A stretch of 64,000 nt of DNA. Origin: Dermatophagoides farinae. Lineage: Eukaryota > Arthropoda > Arachnida > Sarcoptiformes > Pyroglyphidae. Of this stretch, positions 37,880 through 48,387 are shown piece by piece. How positions within the stretch are numbered: position 1 is the first letter of the stretch; every line of letters starts with the position of its first letter. The stretch is from positions 5,957,001 to 6,021,000 of the forward strand of contig NC_134679.1 of assembly GCF_024713945.1 (NCBI RefSeq), read 5' to 3'. The notes beneath the pieces are model-generated. The model was not told the origin of the DNA. It saw only the letters and a program-made list of their open reading frames with translations, and ran no database searches. The translations under genes and the position numbers were made by a program.

Positions 37880-38580
37880 TCAATCAATATTATCATCATC
37901 ATCATCATCAGGATCATCGATAGCAGTCTTCCTTCGATCATACTATTTAGAAAAAAAGAAATTTAGATGATGAAAAAATGGAAAACCTTCCACTACACTT
38001 ACTGTAACGACAGTTTTCTTTTTCGATGTCTGTTCATTAACTTGTTCGAGAAAATTTATCAATTGTTCTTCTGAAAGCTATTGTTTTTGAATATTAACAA
38101 AAAAAGATTATTATTGGATAAAATTTTCAGATCATCATTATTATTACCTTTTCACGAATGGCACCACGTTGCGCATTGGTGATTAGAATATTTTCAAGCA
38201 TTTTAGCACGATCAGGTTTAGCCAATGCTATGGTACTCACTTTTTGTTTGTTTTGATGGAAAAAAAAACAATTTTTCACATTTCATAATCATCAATAGAT
38301 ATACTTACATCGTGCTCTAGCTTCTTGTGATAAAATTTGTGTTAAAATCGTATTTCTCAATTCTTCTTCACGTTCTTGTCGTTCTTGTGTGGCACGTTGT
38401 TGTTCTTGCTATATTGATATTGGACATGGACATAATTTTGTCATTGAAAACGAAAAAAATCCATCCACTTACCATATTCATTTGTCCTGGACCACTCATT
38501 CCTGATCCTTTACCTTGATATTGCATTTGCAATTCTTGTAAACGTCTAGCACGAATAGCTTCTAATTCTGGATCGGCCAT
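37880..38580 (-). CDS. PDCD5: Programmed cell death protein 5 (PDCD5/TFAR19 family)
   Basis: Five exons on the minus strand (38580-38473, 38408-38309, 38239-38148, 38077-38003, 37942-37880) encode 145 residues; human PDCD5 has 125. The protein starts MADPELEAIRARRLQEL, close to the family's first helix. The central three-helix bundle includes the segments RNTILTQILSQEARARLS and ALAKPDRAKMLENILI, then LSEEQLINFLEQV. The end is VTYDRRKTAID followed by an Asp run, matching the family's basic-then-acidic tail. PDCD5 is a small nuclear and cytosolic protein linked to apoptosis, TIP60 and the CCT chaperonin. A Gly/Met/Gln-rich insert sits after the first helix. The gene is head-to-head with the filamin-like gene (456 bp apart). 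Assignment is firm. Confidence 0.93.
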
Positions 38581-39036
38581 TTTGAATAATTTTTATTCTT
38601 GCAAGATTGATGAATGGAAAAGATTTTTTTTAATTGAAAAACAAAACAAAAATTCTATTATGACCACCGATGTAAAAGAACGATAAACAAATCACTCACA
38701 TGTTTGTGTGTGTATCAAATAAATATTCGAAAAACTGTCCATAGAGGACGTTGTTTTTTTTTAAAAATGAAAATAAAAAATTCGAAAACTTTTTCAACCA
38801 ATGATATCATCATCATTATCAAAGCTGATAAAGGACAAATGTTTATATTTTTTTTTTTGAAACAAAACCTGATATGATGGATTTTGATTGATAAGCACAT
38901 GTGGTCCACATATATCTTTTTTTTCTTGCAGATATATAGACATGTTTTCAGAACATTTATTATCAAGAAAAATACAAATGAAATTGATTGACATGGCCAA
39001 TGTTTATTAGTCATTGAAAATAATATTCATATCAAG
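38581..39036. promoter_or_regulatory. Divergent promoter region, PDCD5 / filamin-like gene
   Basis: 456 bp separate the two start codons on opposite strands. The interval is AT-rich, with T/A runs and a short CAT block but no recognisable TATA box. A shared bidirectional promoter is inferred from spacing only. Confidence 0.4.
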
Positions 39037-40883
39037 ATGAGTTCATCAAATTCATTCAATGATCGTCGACAATTGAATAGATATTATAATGCCAAACAAA
39101 TTGATTCATCATCTGAATTGATCATAGAAATTCAACTTGGTTTAATGCATCTAATTCGATTGATCATTTCCATCATTCATTCATCAATAAGACGTATCAT
39201 TCGAAGATTTACTCGCAAACTAAATGAATTATATATGAATTCTGCATTGAATATTTTAGTTTTTAAACTGAAAACTTGTAAGTTTCATCATCATTTATGA
39301 CCAATACTTAATGATTAATTTGAAACAAAAAAAAATACATTACATCACAAGATTCATTGATTAAACAAAGTCGTCAAAATGGATTAATGGAATGGCTACA
39401 ACAACAGCTACCATTGGCACCGTTTAAGCCGAATAATTTCAATACAGATTGGCGTGATGGAATACGTTTATGTGCTCTTTGTGAACAGATCGTATCTGGA
39501 TGTTGTCCACGTTATGATCTCCTTAATCCTAATAATTATGTCAATAATCTCAAATTGGCATTATGTCTGATACGAAACAATTTGAACATACAAACGGTAC
39601 ATTTATTGCATTAGTTGTCGTTATATAATTGTATTTATTTTCATCCAATTTCATCATATATATAGGATTTGAATGTAAAAGAAATCTATGAATGTAAAAA
39701 TGATGCTAAATTAATACATCTATTGTTTCGAATGAAAATGGTACATACGAATGCAATGCTCAAATCGAATGATATCCGTACGAAACAATCAAAACGATGG
39801 GAAAATCAAAAAATATCCAAGGCCAAATATCTTGAATCATATGATCAATTTTTTAACAATTGTAAAATTAAAGGAATGGGCATAACATTAGGTGTTCGTA
39901 GTCGACGTTCAAGATTTAGCATCTATTTTTCATCATCATATCCATTGGATCAATGTTCATTTATCATCGAAATTCTAGGTCCAATTGGATCATTTTGTTC
40001 GGAAAAAATTGAAATCAATAATTGTAGTAGACGATTACAGAATAGTTTAAATGTAATTGGACAATATTTCTGTCATGATGAAATGATACAGAATCTTACG
40101 ATGAAGGCGGCGATGAAAATTAAATTCCATAGAATGAATTTAAAAATACCATTCTTTTGTGAATTAATGGATGATCATATTCTGATCACTTATATACCGC
40201 TTTATGCCGGTGAACATCAAATCAGCGTCATTTGGCAAGGACAACATATTTTCGGATCACCATATTATGCTATGATCGAAGAAACAGAATATCTTCAACA
40301 AGAATCCAATGAAATTGGACCAAAATTTATTCCTGGCATTCAATATCCATTATGTTTACTCCAGACAGATCAAGAATATGGATTAGATGAAATTGGAACA
40401 GTAATAAGAAAGAAAACATTACGAAAATCAATGATAATCAAAGGAAAAAAATATGATTATTACACATATTTGGAACGATTACAAAAATCACGACAATTCG
40501 AATGTTCAATTACAAATGTTAATGATAATTCATTAAAAAATGTGAAAATTTCCATCAAACATAACAAACAATCAATGTCAATTTCGGATAGTTCACGAAC
40601 ATCATCATTTTATTCCGGTGAATCAGAATGTTGTTGTTCACCTGAACCAATAAAACATGAATCATTACCTGAAGATCCAATGGGCAATGAAAATGAAATT
40701 ATTAAGAATGAGCAATCGGAAATTGCAACAGCAGAAAAATCCAACAGAATTAGATCAAAATTTTTTCAACTAAGAAAATTACGATCACATAAATCATCAT
40801 TGAATGAAAATTCCTTAAATAATGAATTCAATGTGATGGCTAAAAAATTAAAAGGAAAATTAAGATTTCATAAAAAAACTTGA
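39037..40883 (+). CDS. Short filamin-related protein: one CH2-like domain and one filamin Ig domain
   Basis: Three exons (39037-39277, 39352-39596, 39666-40883) encode 567 residues. Residues 1-80 are Ser/Asn-rich, then a hydrophobic/basic helix (LIRLIISIIHSS). Residues about 88-190 form a calponin-homology domain resembling the second CH of filamins (NGLMEWLQQ, TDWRDGIRLCAL). Residues about 227-366 resemble a filamin Ig repeat, ending LYAGEHQISVIWQGQ and then FGSPYYAMI, the typical last strands. The remaining 200 residues are Ser/Lys-rich and probably disordered, with a basic end. Filamins carry two CH domains and many repeats and cross-link actin. This protein lacks CH1 and a dimerisation repeat, so it may bind actin weakly or act as an adaptor. 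The start is the first ATG of the exon. ATTAAA at 40,914 may serve polyadenylation. No named orthologue is recognised. Confidence 0.75.
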
Positions 40884-41110
40884 AAATGAAATGAAACGGA
40901 AAACTTTTTAAAAATTAAAGTTTTTTAAAAGAAAATTTTTCGTCACTTTGTTTATGAATGTGTTATGTTTTGGATAACAAAAAAAAAAATCTGCGTGACA
41001 CAGCAGTTCGAATATTAATTGATTGTTGTGCTGTGTGTTTGTTTGTGACAGCAATATTAATTCATTGTTTTGATTGTAATAATTTTTTGAATGATTTATC
41101 TTACCTTAAA

Positions 41111-42289
41111 ATGTCTCAAAAAGTTTCAAATTTCCTTACCAAACAACAACAATCATCGAATGCATCATATTGGGTGACATTTGATGAATTGTATAATAAA
41201 AAACTATGGCATCAATTGACAATCAAATTGTTGGAATTTATTCATAAAGAACAACCTAGAAATTTGGTTGAAATCTATGAGAATTTCATATCGGATTTTG
41301 AGACTCGAATCAAATGTTTATCATTGGTTGAGATTGCCGTATTTATCGTGAAGGAAATATCTAATCATGAAGAGAAGCTACAATTTCTTGAAAAGATTAA
41401 AGGTAAGATTTTTTTATGCTTTTTTGATCTTTCTATAATGAAACTTCTTTTTCAAATAGAAAAAGTCAAAAATGATTCATTGGCAGTCATTTTATGTGAA
41501 ATTTTGAGCGGTCAAATCAAGCTCGAAGTGAATGATTTCAAGGGAGCCAAAGAAATTATTGAAAATATCGATCAAAAAATCGACAATGAATATGGTATCA
41601 CTACGGTGCATGCACGTTTCTTTCAATTAGCCTCTGATTATTATCAAAAAATTGGCGATCACGCTGAATATTATCGTAATGCACTTCGTTACCTTGGATG
41701 TTGTAGTACGGCTGGCATTGAAATTCAAGAGAATGATGAAATTTTAGCTCAACGGGCTTTTACCTTGTCGTTGGCTGCCATACTTGGTCAAGATATCTTT
41801 AATTTCGGTGAACTATTGCTTCATCCAATTCTTAAAAAATTAAAACCTGAACACGAATATATGCGAGAATTATTGTTCGCATTCAATTCGGGTAATATGG
41901 CCAAATTTAATGAATTGAAACCAAAATGGCAAACTCAGCCAGATCTTGTTGTACATGAAACCGAAATGCGTAAAAAGATTTGTCTTTTATGTTTGATGGA
42001 GATGGCTTTTGCATCGCCAAATGCAGTATTGTCATTCGAAAAAATTGCCACCGCAACCGATTGTCTGAAAAATGATGTCGAACTTATGGTAATGAAAGCA
42101 TTGTCCAAAGGTCTAATAAAAGGTCATATTGATGAAGTTGAACAAAAAGTGACCATCAGCTGGGTACAGCCACGAGTACTCAACAAAGATCAGATTAGAT
42201 CAATGCGTGATCGATTAGATAAATGGATCAAAGACATTAATGATTTCTCACGTGTTTTAGAGAATAAAGCACAGGATATTATGGCCTGA
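41111..42289 (+). CDS. PSMD13: 26S proteasome non-ATPase subunit 13 (PSMD13/Rpn9)
   Basis: Two exons, 41111-41402 and 41460-42289, with a 57-bp intron, encode 373 residues (human 376). Matches to the family run end to end: YNKKLWHQLTIKLLEF, YENFISDFETRI, SLVEIAVFIVKEI, YYRNALRYLGC, RAFTLSLAAILGQ, FNFGELLLHPIL, LLFAFNSGN, LLCLMEMAFASPN, MVMKALSKGLIKG and VTISWVQPRVL. The C-terminal part is a PCI domain, as in other lid subunits. Rpn9 is a structural subunit of the proteasome regulatory-particle lid and helps place Rpn10. I chose the ATG at 41111 because it gives the family N-terminus; the upstream in-frame ATG at 40958 would add a Cys-rich leader not seen in the family. AATAAA is at 42,366. 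The gene is convergent with NAE1, with stops 159 bp apart. Confidence 0.95.
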   Translation: MSQKVSNFLTKQQQSSNASYWVTFDELYNKKLWHQLTIKLLEFIHKEQPRNLVEIYENFISDFETRIKCLSLVEIAVFIVKEISNHEEKLQFLEKIKGKIFLCFFDLSIMKLLFQIEKVKNDSLAVILCEILSGQIKLEVNDFKGAKEIIENIDQKIDNEYGITTVHARFFQLASDYYQKIGDHAEYYRNALRYLGCCSTAGIEIQENDEILAQRAFTLSLAAILGQDIFNFGELLLHPILKKLKPEHEYMRELLFAFNSGNMAKFNELKPKWQTQPDLVVHETEMRKKICLLCLMEMAFASPNAVLSFEKIATATDCLKNDVELMVMKALSKGLIKGHIDEVEQKVTISWVQPRVLNKDQIRSMRDRLDKWIKDINDFSRVLENKAQDIMA

Positions 42290-42448
42290 ATTTAGTTTTT
42301 TATCATTGGCCATTACAGATTGTAATATCTCTTTTTTCAAATTTTCAAAAAAAATTATATTTTACAATAAAAATGTACAATTAAAATAAATTTTTTTTTG
42401 AAATTTTTTAATCATAAAAATTCAAATGTGCTGAACACCATTTGGAGA

Positions 42449-44351
42449 TTAAAATTGATAAGTAGATGTTGTGCTTGATAGACCATTATATACAAATGTA
42501 TTATCGATAGGTATATATTGGCCGGTAATTATTTTAATAACTTCTTGTGCAGCGCAACCACCAATAAATGCACTGATTGAATGTAATTCGCATCCACCAT
42601 ATCGACAACTAATATTAATGAAAATTAATTTATAATTATTATTATCATCATCATAATCATCTGGATAATTATATTAATATTAATATTTACATTTCATGAA
42701 CGAGATCATCTTTGATCACAATATTACAGCCAGCTTCAAGACAAAATTCTTTAAATTCTCGCTATTTTTTATATAAATAAAAAAAATTATTATTTTATTA
42801 TATGACAAATGTAAAGATTAATAAATACCTTTAATTCAGAAATATCAACTTCATCACTATTCTGACCAGGAAATCTACGATGTTTCGAATAGAATCGATC
42901 AATTAGACGCATTAGTATGTAGAAACGTAATTCATCTGAATCGGATTCTTCTTCATCATTTTGTAGACGAAATGTTACTAGATTACGCATCGTTTTACTT
43001 TGCATCTCTTGATATATTGGACTGGTTCGTATGATTCGTAAATATCGAACATTTTTACAAAACAAATGAATATCCGAATCCGGAATCGTGGAACATTTGA
43101 ATGTATCTTGAATAATTTTCGATAAACATTGTGCATCTTCTTTGGCTTTTGTTTTATATAATTTCTGTAAACGAATATATTGTTCTGAACCAGAATTCAT
43201 ATCCGGTATACTACCTTTCAATGGAAGACAATCATGACGAGCGATAAATTCATTCAAAGCTTTCATCATGATCCAGAAATTAAAATTTGATGATTTTTGT
43301 TTCAACATTGTCATATCTAATAGTTTTGATTCATTCAAAAGTTGTTGTAGATCTTTCGATATTTTTGGTGAATCATAAAATATTTTATTGACCAATTTGT
43401 ATGCTTCTTCAAAGTTTTCTAATTCCATTCGTGCACCACCGGATTCATCGGTGAATGATTGATAAGCTTTACTTTCTTGTAGTGTGAACATTTCATCTTT
43501 GATCATGGCTATTAATGAAGATTTTTCACGATAATTTTTTGGAATTTCATTCGAATTTTTTTGATATTCTTTTCGCCATTTAAGAAGATTTTTGTAAATT
43601 ATAACTAATGAAGGTATTCGACTTAATTCTTGTCGTGTTAATTCTTCGAAAGAAGGAAATGAATCAAAATATGCACTAAGCTCGGGAAATAATTCGGTTA
43701 ATCGAAGATCTTCAAGTGTATTATCAGGATGAGGTTCGAGAACACAATGTTCTTGTATTTGTAGACGAATATAGCCCAAAAATCCAATCGATTTGACTAC
43801 CAACAATGGTATGTTCAATGACCACATTTCTTGACTTAATCGATTCAATGATCGTTCATCTCGGATACCACAGGCAATGATCAAACTAAAGTTGGTAAAA
43901 TAATTTACATCTTTGTCCAATAATGTTTCGAAATTTTCATGTAGATAATCGCCATTTTTAACATCTTCATTCATTTCAAGAAGAAATGTTGCAGCAACTT
44001 TAGCTCTTGATTGTCCAATCGATCCTTCAGTAGAAAGAAAGAAATTACTATCGGCATCATCTTCACTAACTGTTTGATCATCGATGATTGTAAATGCACG
44101 AATACCGGGCAACACAAGATTCTTTAACACTTCAGTACCAACAACATTAGCATTTATTAAACAAACACGTGATGTTTCCAATGCTTGTTGGCCATTTTCA
44201 CCCCACAATCTGCAAAAAAAAAAAAAATTTAATCACAATCCAATAAAAACATAAATGCAATTTTCAATTAAATTTACCGTATCTGACGATCATAACGTTT
44301 ACTTTTTTCATTTTCCGGAGACTTTGGACTTGGCGTATGAATTGAAGTCAT
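42449..44351 (-). CDS. NAE1: NEDD8-activating enzyme E1 regulatory subunit (NAE1/APPBP1)
   Basis: Four exons on the minus strand (44351-44278, 44209-42829, 42761-42691, 42608-42449) encode 561 residues; human NAE1 has 534. The N-terminus SKRYDRQIRLWGENGQ is the hallmark start of E1 and E1-like subunits. It is followed by the adenylation-type fold (LINANVVGTEVLKNLVLPGI, then FTIIDDQTVSEDDADSNFF). The long helical middle and the C-terminal segment CRYGGCELHSISAFIGG, then AAQEVIKIITGQY, match the family. NAE1 pairs with UBA3 to activate NEDD8 for cullin modification. As expected for this subunit, no catalytic-cysteine domain is seen. The last exons complete the C-terminus, so the gene is not truncated. 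The epimerase stop lies 259 bp upstream on the same strand. Confidence 0.94.
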
Positions 44352-44610
44352 TGAAAGAAGAAAAAAATTTGTATTTATTCAAGATAAAATTAAATGTTGT
44401 TGATTGATTATACAAAAATCGAAAAAATTCTGACACACAAAACAAACATGAAAACAAAACAAAACAAAAAAAAATATTGATCGATTGAGTGCCATACGTA
44501 GATGGCATTACGTGATTTATATATTAAAAAATATGATTTTTTTTCGACAAAAAAAAGTAAATTTAAATATATCATATCGATTTTTAAAAATTTTAATTAT
44601 AAATTATCAT

Positions 44611-45594
44611 TTAAATATTTTTTGATAATTTGATTTCCGATACAGACATTTGTGGTATTGTTTTCAACAATTCTTCTATACCTTTTTCAATTGAAATGGT
44701 TGAACGAAAACCAAGACGTTTGATTTTTTCATATGAAACTTCATAATCTCTTTTATCTTTATCCTGGCCGGTTAACGAAGCACGAATTGAACATGGAAAT
44801 GGCATCTGTTCGATGATTTTTTGTGCAGCCATTTTTTTCGTCATATTCATCGATTCATCACCAACATTGAATATTTGTCCTTTCATTTTTTGATAATGAG
44901 ATATTGTAAAACAAAATGAACGTGCAGCATCACGAACATGAAGAAATGTACGACGAAAATTTGCTTCATACAATTCAATTTCACGTTCATTCAATAGTGT
45001 TTGTGTAATATGATTGATTAATAAATCTAAACGCATTCGTTGTGAAACACCAAACAATGTAGCCAATCGTAGACAAACACCATGTTTCGATAGGATCATA
45101 TCTTCTGATTTGGATTTAGTTTGACCATATAAAGTTAATGGACAGATTGGTGTTTCTTCTGTACATAATCCTTCGATAGCACCATAACAAGATCCGGTTG
45201 AAGCAAAAATTAATTTTTGATTCGATTGAATCAATTCAACAATGTTTGCTGTTCCAATTTCATTCACCTGGATGGCCAATTCTGGATTTTCATCACAAGC
45301 TGGATAACCAACGATTGCAGCCAAATGAATGACAGTGGTAATATCATCGGTTAGTACGGAACGTAATTGATCTTTATTGCAAATGTTGCCTTTAATAATT
45401 GTTAGATTTGGATCAGAAATAACCGCTAATAATGGTGAAATACCATAGACGAATTGATCAAATACGGTAACCAAATAGCCATGTTGTAAAAGTTGTGGAA
45501 CCAATGATGATCCAATGTAACCAGCACCACCAGTAACGAGAACATGTTCATTCGTTACAAATGAAATCAATCGATCATTTGTACATTCAGGCAT
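44611..45594 (-). CDS. NAD-dependent epimerase/dehydratase (extended SDR), bacterial-looking
   Basis: A single coding exon of 327 residues. The Rossmann motif TGGAGYIG is at residues 21-28, and IHLAAIVGYP at 89-98 is the usual NAD-pocket segment. FASTGSCYG (130-138) supplies the Ser/Thr, and Y156-GQT-K160 is the catalytic YxxxK. The spacing is that of nucleotide-sugar epimerases and dehydratases (WcaG/GalE-like). The substrate cannot be read from the sequence. To my recollection the wording resembles bacterial epimerases more than animal GALE, GMDS, TGDS or UXS1, hence a possible horizontal origin. Codon use and AT content match the neighbouring genes. The start is the first ATG: an in-frame TGA lies upstream with no ATG between. 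The 5' leader appears spliced (donor at 45807, acceptor just before 45690), so the gene is domesticated. Confidence 0.82.
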   Translation of the reverse strand: MPECTNDRLISFVTNEHVLVTGGAGYIGSSLVPQLLQHGYLVTVFDQFVYGISPLLAVISDPNLTIIKGNICNKDQLRSVLTDDITTVIHLAAIVGYPACDENPELAIQVNEIGTANIVELIQSNQKLIFASTGSCYGAIEGLCTEETPICPLTLYGQTKSKSEDMILSKHGVCLRLATLFGVSQRMRLDLLINHITQTLLNEREIELYEANFRRTFLHVRDAARSFCFTISHYQKMKGQIFNVGDESMNMTKKMAAQKIIEQMPFPCSIRASLTGQDKDKRDYEVSYEKIKRLGFRSTISIEKGIEELLKTIPQMSVSEIKLSKNI

Positions 45595-45689
45595 CACCAA
45601 ATTCAATTTGAAAATATCAATATATATGAATATAGATCTGCACTTTCTTCAATACTTGATGTCCGAACCAAACGCCTGTAGCAACCAAT

Positions 45690-45746
45690 TCTAAATTGAT
45701 AATCAAACAAAAAAATTGTATTTTATATGTGGCGCCAACCTAAACT

Positions 45747-45778
<32 letters not shown>

Positions 45779-45860
45779 TCACAATGCCCTCGAGGGCACT
45801 AACTTACCAAAATGTAAAGAGACTCGTGTTCACATCGTGCCTCGAATATTAAAAAAAAAA
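45690..45860 (-). other. Putative spliced 5' leader of the epimerase gene
   Basis: Upstream of the epimerase ATG, the minus strand shows a non-repetitive leader. A donor (TTTTG, then GTAAGT) lies at 45,807/45,806, and an acceptor (ATCAATTTAG) lies just before 45,690. Together they give a 117-bp 5'-UTR intron (45691-45807). The upstream leader exon would be about 45,808-45,860; its 5' end is not defined. The intron contains a CA array and a 14-bp palindrome. Confidence 0.5.
45785..45798. promoter_or_regulatory. 14-bp perfect palindrome with central XhoI-like CTCGAG
   Basis: TGCCCTCGAGGGCA is self-complementary over all 14 bases and is strikingly GC-rich for this window. It sits a few bases inside the inferred leader intron of the epimerase gene, about 190 bp upstream of its ATG. 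It could be a dimer-binding site. Function is unknown. Confidence 0.35.
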
Positions 45861-46458
45861 ATCAATACAATCACTCAACCATACACACACACACACACAC
45901 ATTAAAAACAAATGGCGCCTAATAAATTACCCTAATAAGTGAAGTGATATGTGAATAAAGAATGAAATGAATGAATGATGGAATGTGTGTGTGTGTGTAC
46001 TTTATCTAGTTTCTTATCATCAAGACATTTTTAAATATTACTTGAATTTTATTATTATCAAGGACAAATATAGCCATAATAATAAAATAAGAAAAAAAAT
46101 CAAAATTCAAGTATTGCAATTATTTACTCTTTAGGGTAAATGATAAACTTACTAAAAAAAAAAAAAAAATTTTCAATTCCATAAATCATTTATATATCGT
46201 AATCGTCATGGTTTTTTTTGAATAACCACTGTCGATGCTGTTTTTTAAACAGGTTCAAACTGGCTCTTGATTTGATTTTTTGGGGAACATTGGTGAAAGG
46301 AAGGAGATGTGTGTGAGGGGGAAAAAAATTTCATCTTCAGTCATCATCATCATCAATAGAGAGTATTTTTTATTTATTTATCCAGTTTTTTTGTTTCTTT
46401 TGCATAGAATTTTTACGTCATTAATTGTGATAAAAAAATTTTTTTTTTTGAAAAAAAA
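45861..46458. other. Spacer between the epimerase leader and the AHCY 3' end
   Basis: CA/GT arrays, A/T runs and a short CAT block. TTTATT near 46,370 (AATAAA on the minus strand) is a candidate AHCY polyadenylation signal, and the promoter of the epimerase gene lies at the left end. No gene is seen. Confidence 0.55.
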
Positions 46459-47945
46459 TTAATAACGGTAATGTTCAGGTTTAAATGGACCATTTTTGTT
46501 AATACCCAAATAATTGGCCTGGTCATCAGTCAATTTTGTTAGTTTAACACCCAAATGTGGTAAATGTAAAGCGGCAACTTCTTCATCCAAAATTTTTGGC
46601 AATGTATATATGCCTTGATCATATTTTTTGTTAAACAATTCTATTTGTGCCAAAACTTGATTAGTAAATGAATTACTCATAACAAAACTTGGATGTCCAG
46701 TAGCACAACCAAGATTGACTAAACGTCCTGCAGCCAATAATATGATATGACGACCATTCGATAATTTATATCGATCTACTTGTGGTTTTATATTGACCTT
46801 TTCAATGGCATTATCATCCAACCATTTGACATCGATTTCACAATCAAAATGACCAATATTACAAACAATAGAATTATCTTTCATGTTCATAAAATGTTCA
46901 CCACGAATAATATCTTTACAGCCAGTAGTGGTAACAAAAATCGAAGCTCTTGATAATGTTTCTTCCAATACGGTTACTTCATAGCCTTCCATAGCAGCTT
47001 GCAATGCATTGATTGGATCAATTTCAGTAATGATAACTTTGCAACCAAATCCAAGTAAACTTCGTGCCGATCCTTTACCAACATCACCAAAACCAGCAAC
47101 AACGGCAACTTTACCAGCCAACATAATATCGGTAGCACGTTTTATACCATCTACCAATGATTCTCGACAGCCATAAAGATTATCGAATTTAGATTTCGTA
47201 ACGGAATCATTGACATTGAATGAGGGAACTTTGAGATCACCATTCTTCATCATTCGATATAGATTATGAACACCTGTAGTTGTTTCTTCAGAAATGCCAC
47301 GAATACCAGGCAAAAGTTCGGGATACTTTTGATGAACAAGAGCTATTAGAAATGATAAAAAATGAATGAAAAATCGAACCGAATGATTTCATTATCATTA
47401 TATTACCGGTTAAATCTCCACCATCATCGAGTATCATATTCAAAGGTTTTCCATCGGGAAAAATCAAAGTTTGTTCAATACACCAAACATATTCGGCATC
47501 GGTTTCACCTTTCCAAGCGTAAACGGGAATACCACGAGCAGCAATAGCAGCAGCAGCATGATCTTGAGTAGAATAAATATTACAACTGCTCCATTGAACT
47601 TCGGCACCCAATTCCATTAATGTTTCAATCAAAACTGCAGTCTGAATGGTCATATGAAGACAGCCAGCAATACGAGCACCTTTCAATGGTTTTGTTGAAC
47701 CATATTTTTCACGTAATGCCATCAAACCGGGCATTTCATATTCGGCCAACATAATCTCTTTACGACCAAAATCGGCTAATTTAATATCAGCTAAATAAAT
47801 TTCACCAACAAAAAAAACGATGATTAAAATCAATGATCAATAATTTGCTTTTTTTCTGAAAAAACCTACCAATTTTATATTTTGGTTTTTGTTCAGTTGG
47901 TTTCAATTTTTCAGGAACATTAACACTTTGGATTGTGGTTGCCAT
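46459..47945 (-). CDS. AHCY: Adenosylhomocysteinase (S-adenosylhomocysteine hydrolase)
   Basis: Three exons on the minus strand (47945-47870, 47790-47407, 47342-46459) encode 447 residues; human AHCY has 432. The enzyme splits S-adenosylhomocysteine into adenosine and homocysteine and so keeps methyl-transfer reactions running. Nearly invariant family blocks are present: [88 protein letters not shown], the NAD-binding GFGDVGKG at about 237-244, [25 protein letters not shown], and the terminal KPEHYRY whose Lys/Tyr reach the partner subunit. The N-terminus is about 15 residues longer than human ([16 protein letters not shown]). Exon 1 codes only this leader, ending at PKYKI. The protein should be a cytosolic or nuclear homotetramer. 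The gene is complete. Confidence 0.97.
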
Positions 47946-48387
47946 TTTGTAATATAAAAAATTTTTCCAATGAAAAGTTTATTCGAATAATGAAACAAAA
48001 ATTAAAACTGCAGATTCAATAAACAACGATGAAGACGAAGAAAAAATGATGCCAAAAAATGGGATTCTAATTGATTTTTATACAATGTGTGTGTGTGTGC
48101 CGTACACATTTTCGGGAACAAAATAATCATGGTAGCGGCGCTACAAACATGCTTTTTTTTGTTTTTTTATCGCGCAAGCGTATATCGAATATTTAAAATA
48201 AAAACTTGTAACCAAATCATCGATCATCGTATGATCATCAATATATTTGATTGATTAAATCAATGTGGTTCGATTTTTTTTTTATTTCAAAAAATTGATT
48301 ATCATTCATTTTTTTGATTGCATAAAAATTGCATTGGTAAAAGAAAAACATAGGAAAGACATTTATTCATTATTGATTTATATATTA
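47946..48387. other. Spacer between the AHCY start and the DDX55 3' end
   Basis: 442 bp holding the AHCY promoter and 5' UTR on the left, including a short GT array near 48,087, and the DDX55 3' UTR on the right. TTTATT at 48,362 (AATAAA on the minus strand) lies 20 bases past the DDX55 stop. Nothing else is seen. Confidence 0.6.

Noticed and set aside
40958-41110. An upstream start for PSMD13
   Set aside because: The added 51 residues (Cys-rich, hydrophobic) are absent from the family, whereas Met at 41111 gives the expected length.
44611-45594. Epimerase as bacterial contamination in the assembly
   Set aside because: It lies in continuous sequence between two clear animal genes, has the same AT-rich codon use, and appears to have a spliced leader.
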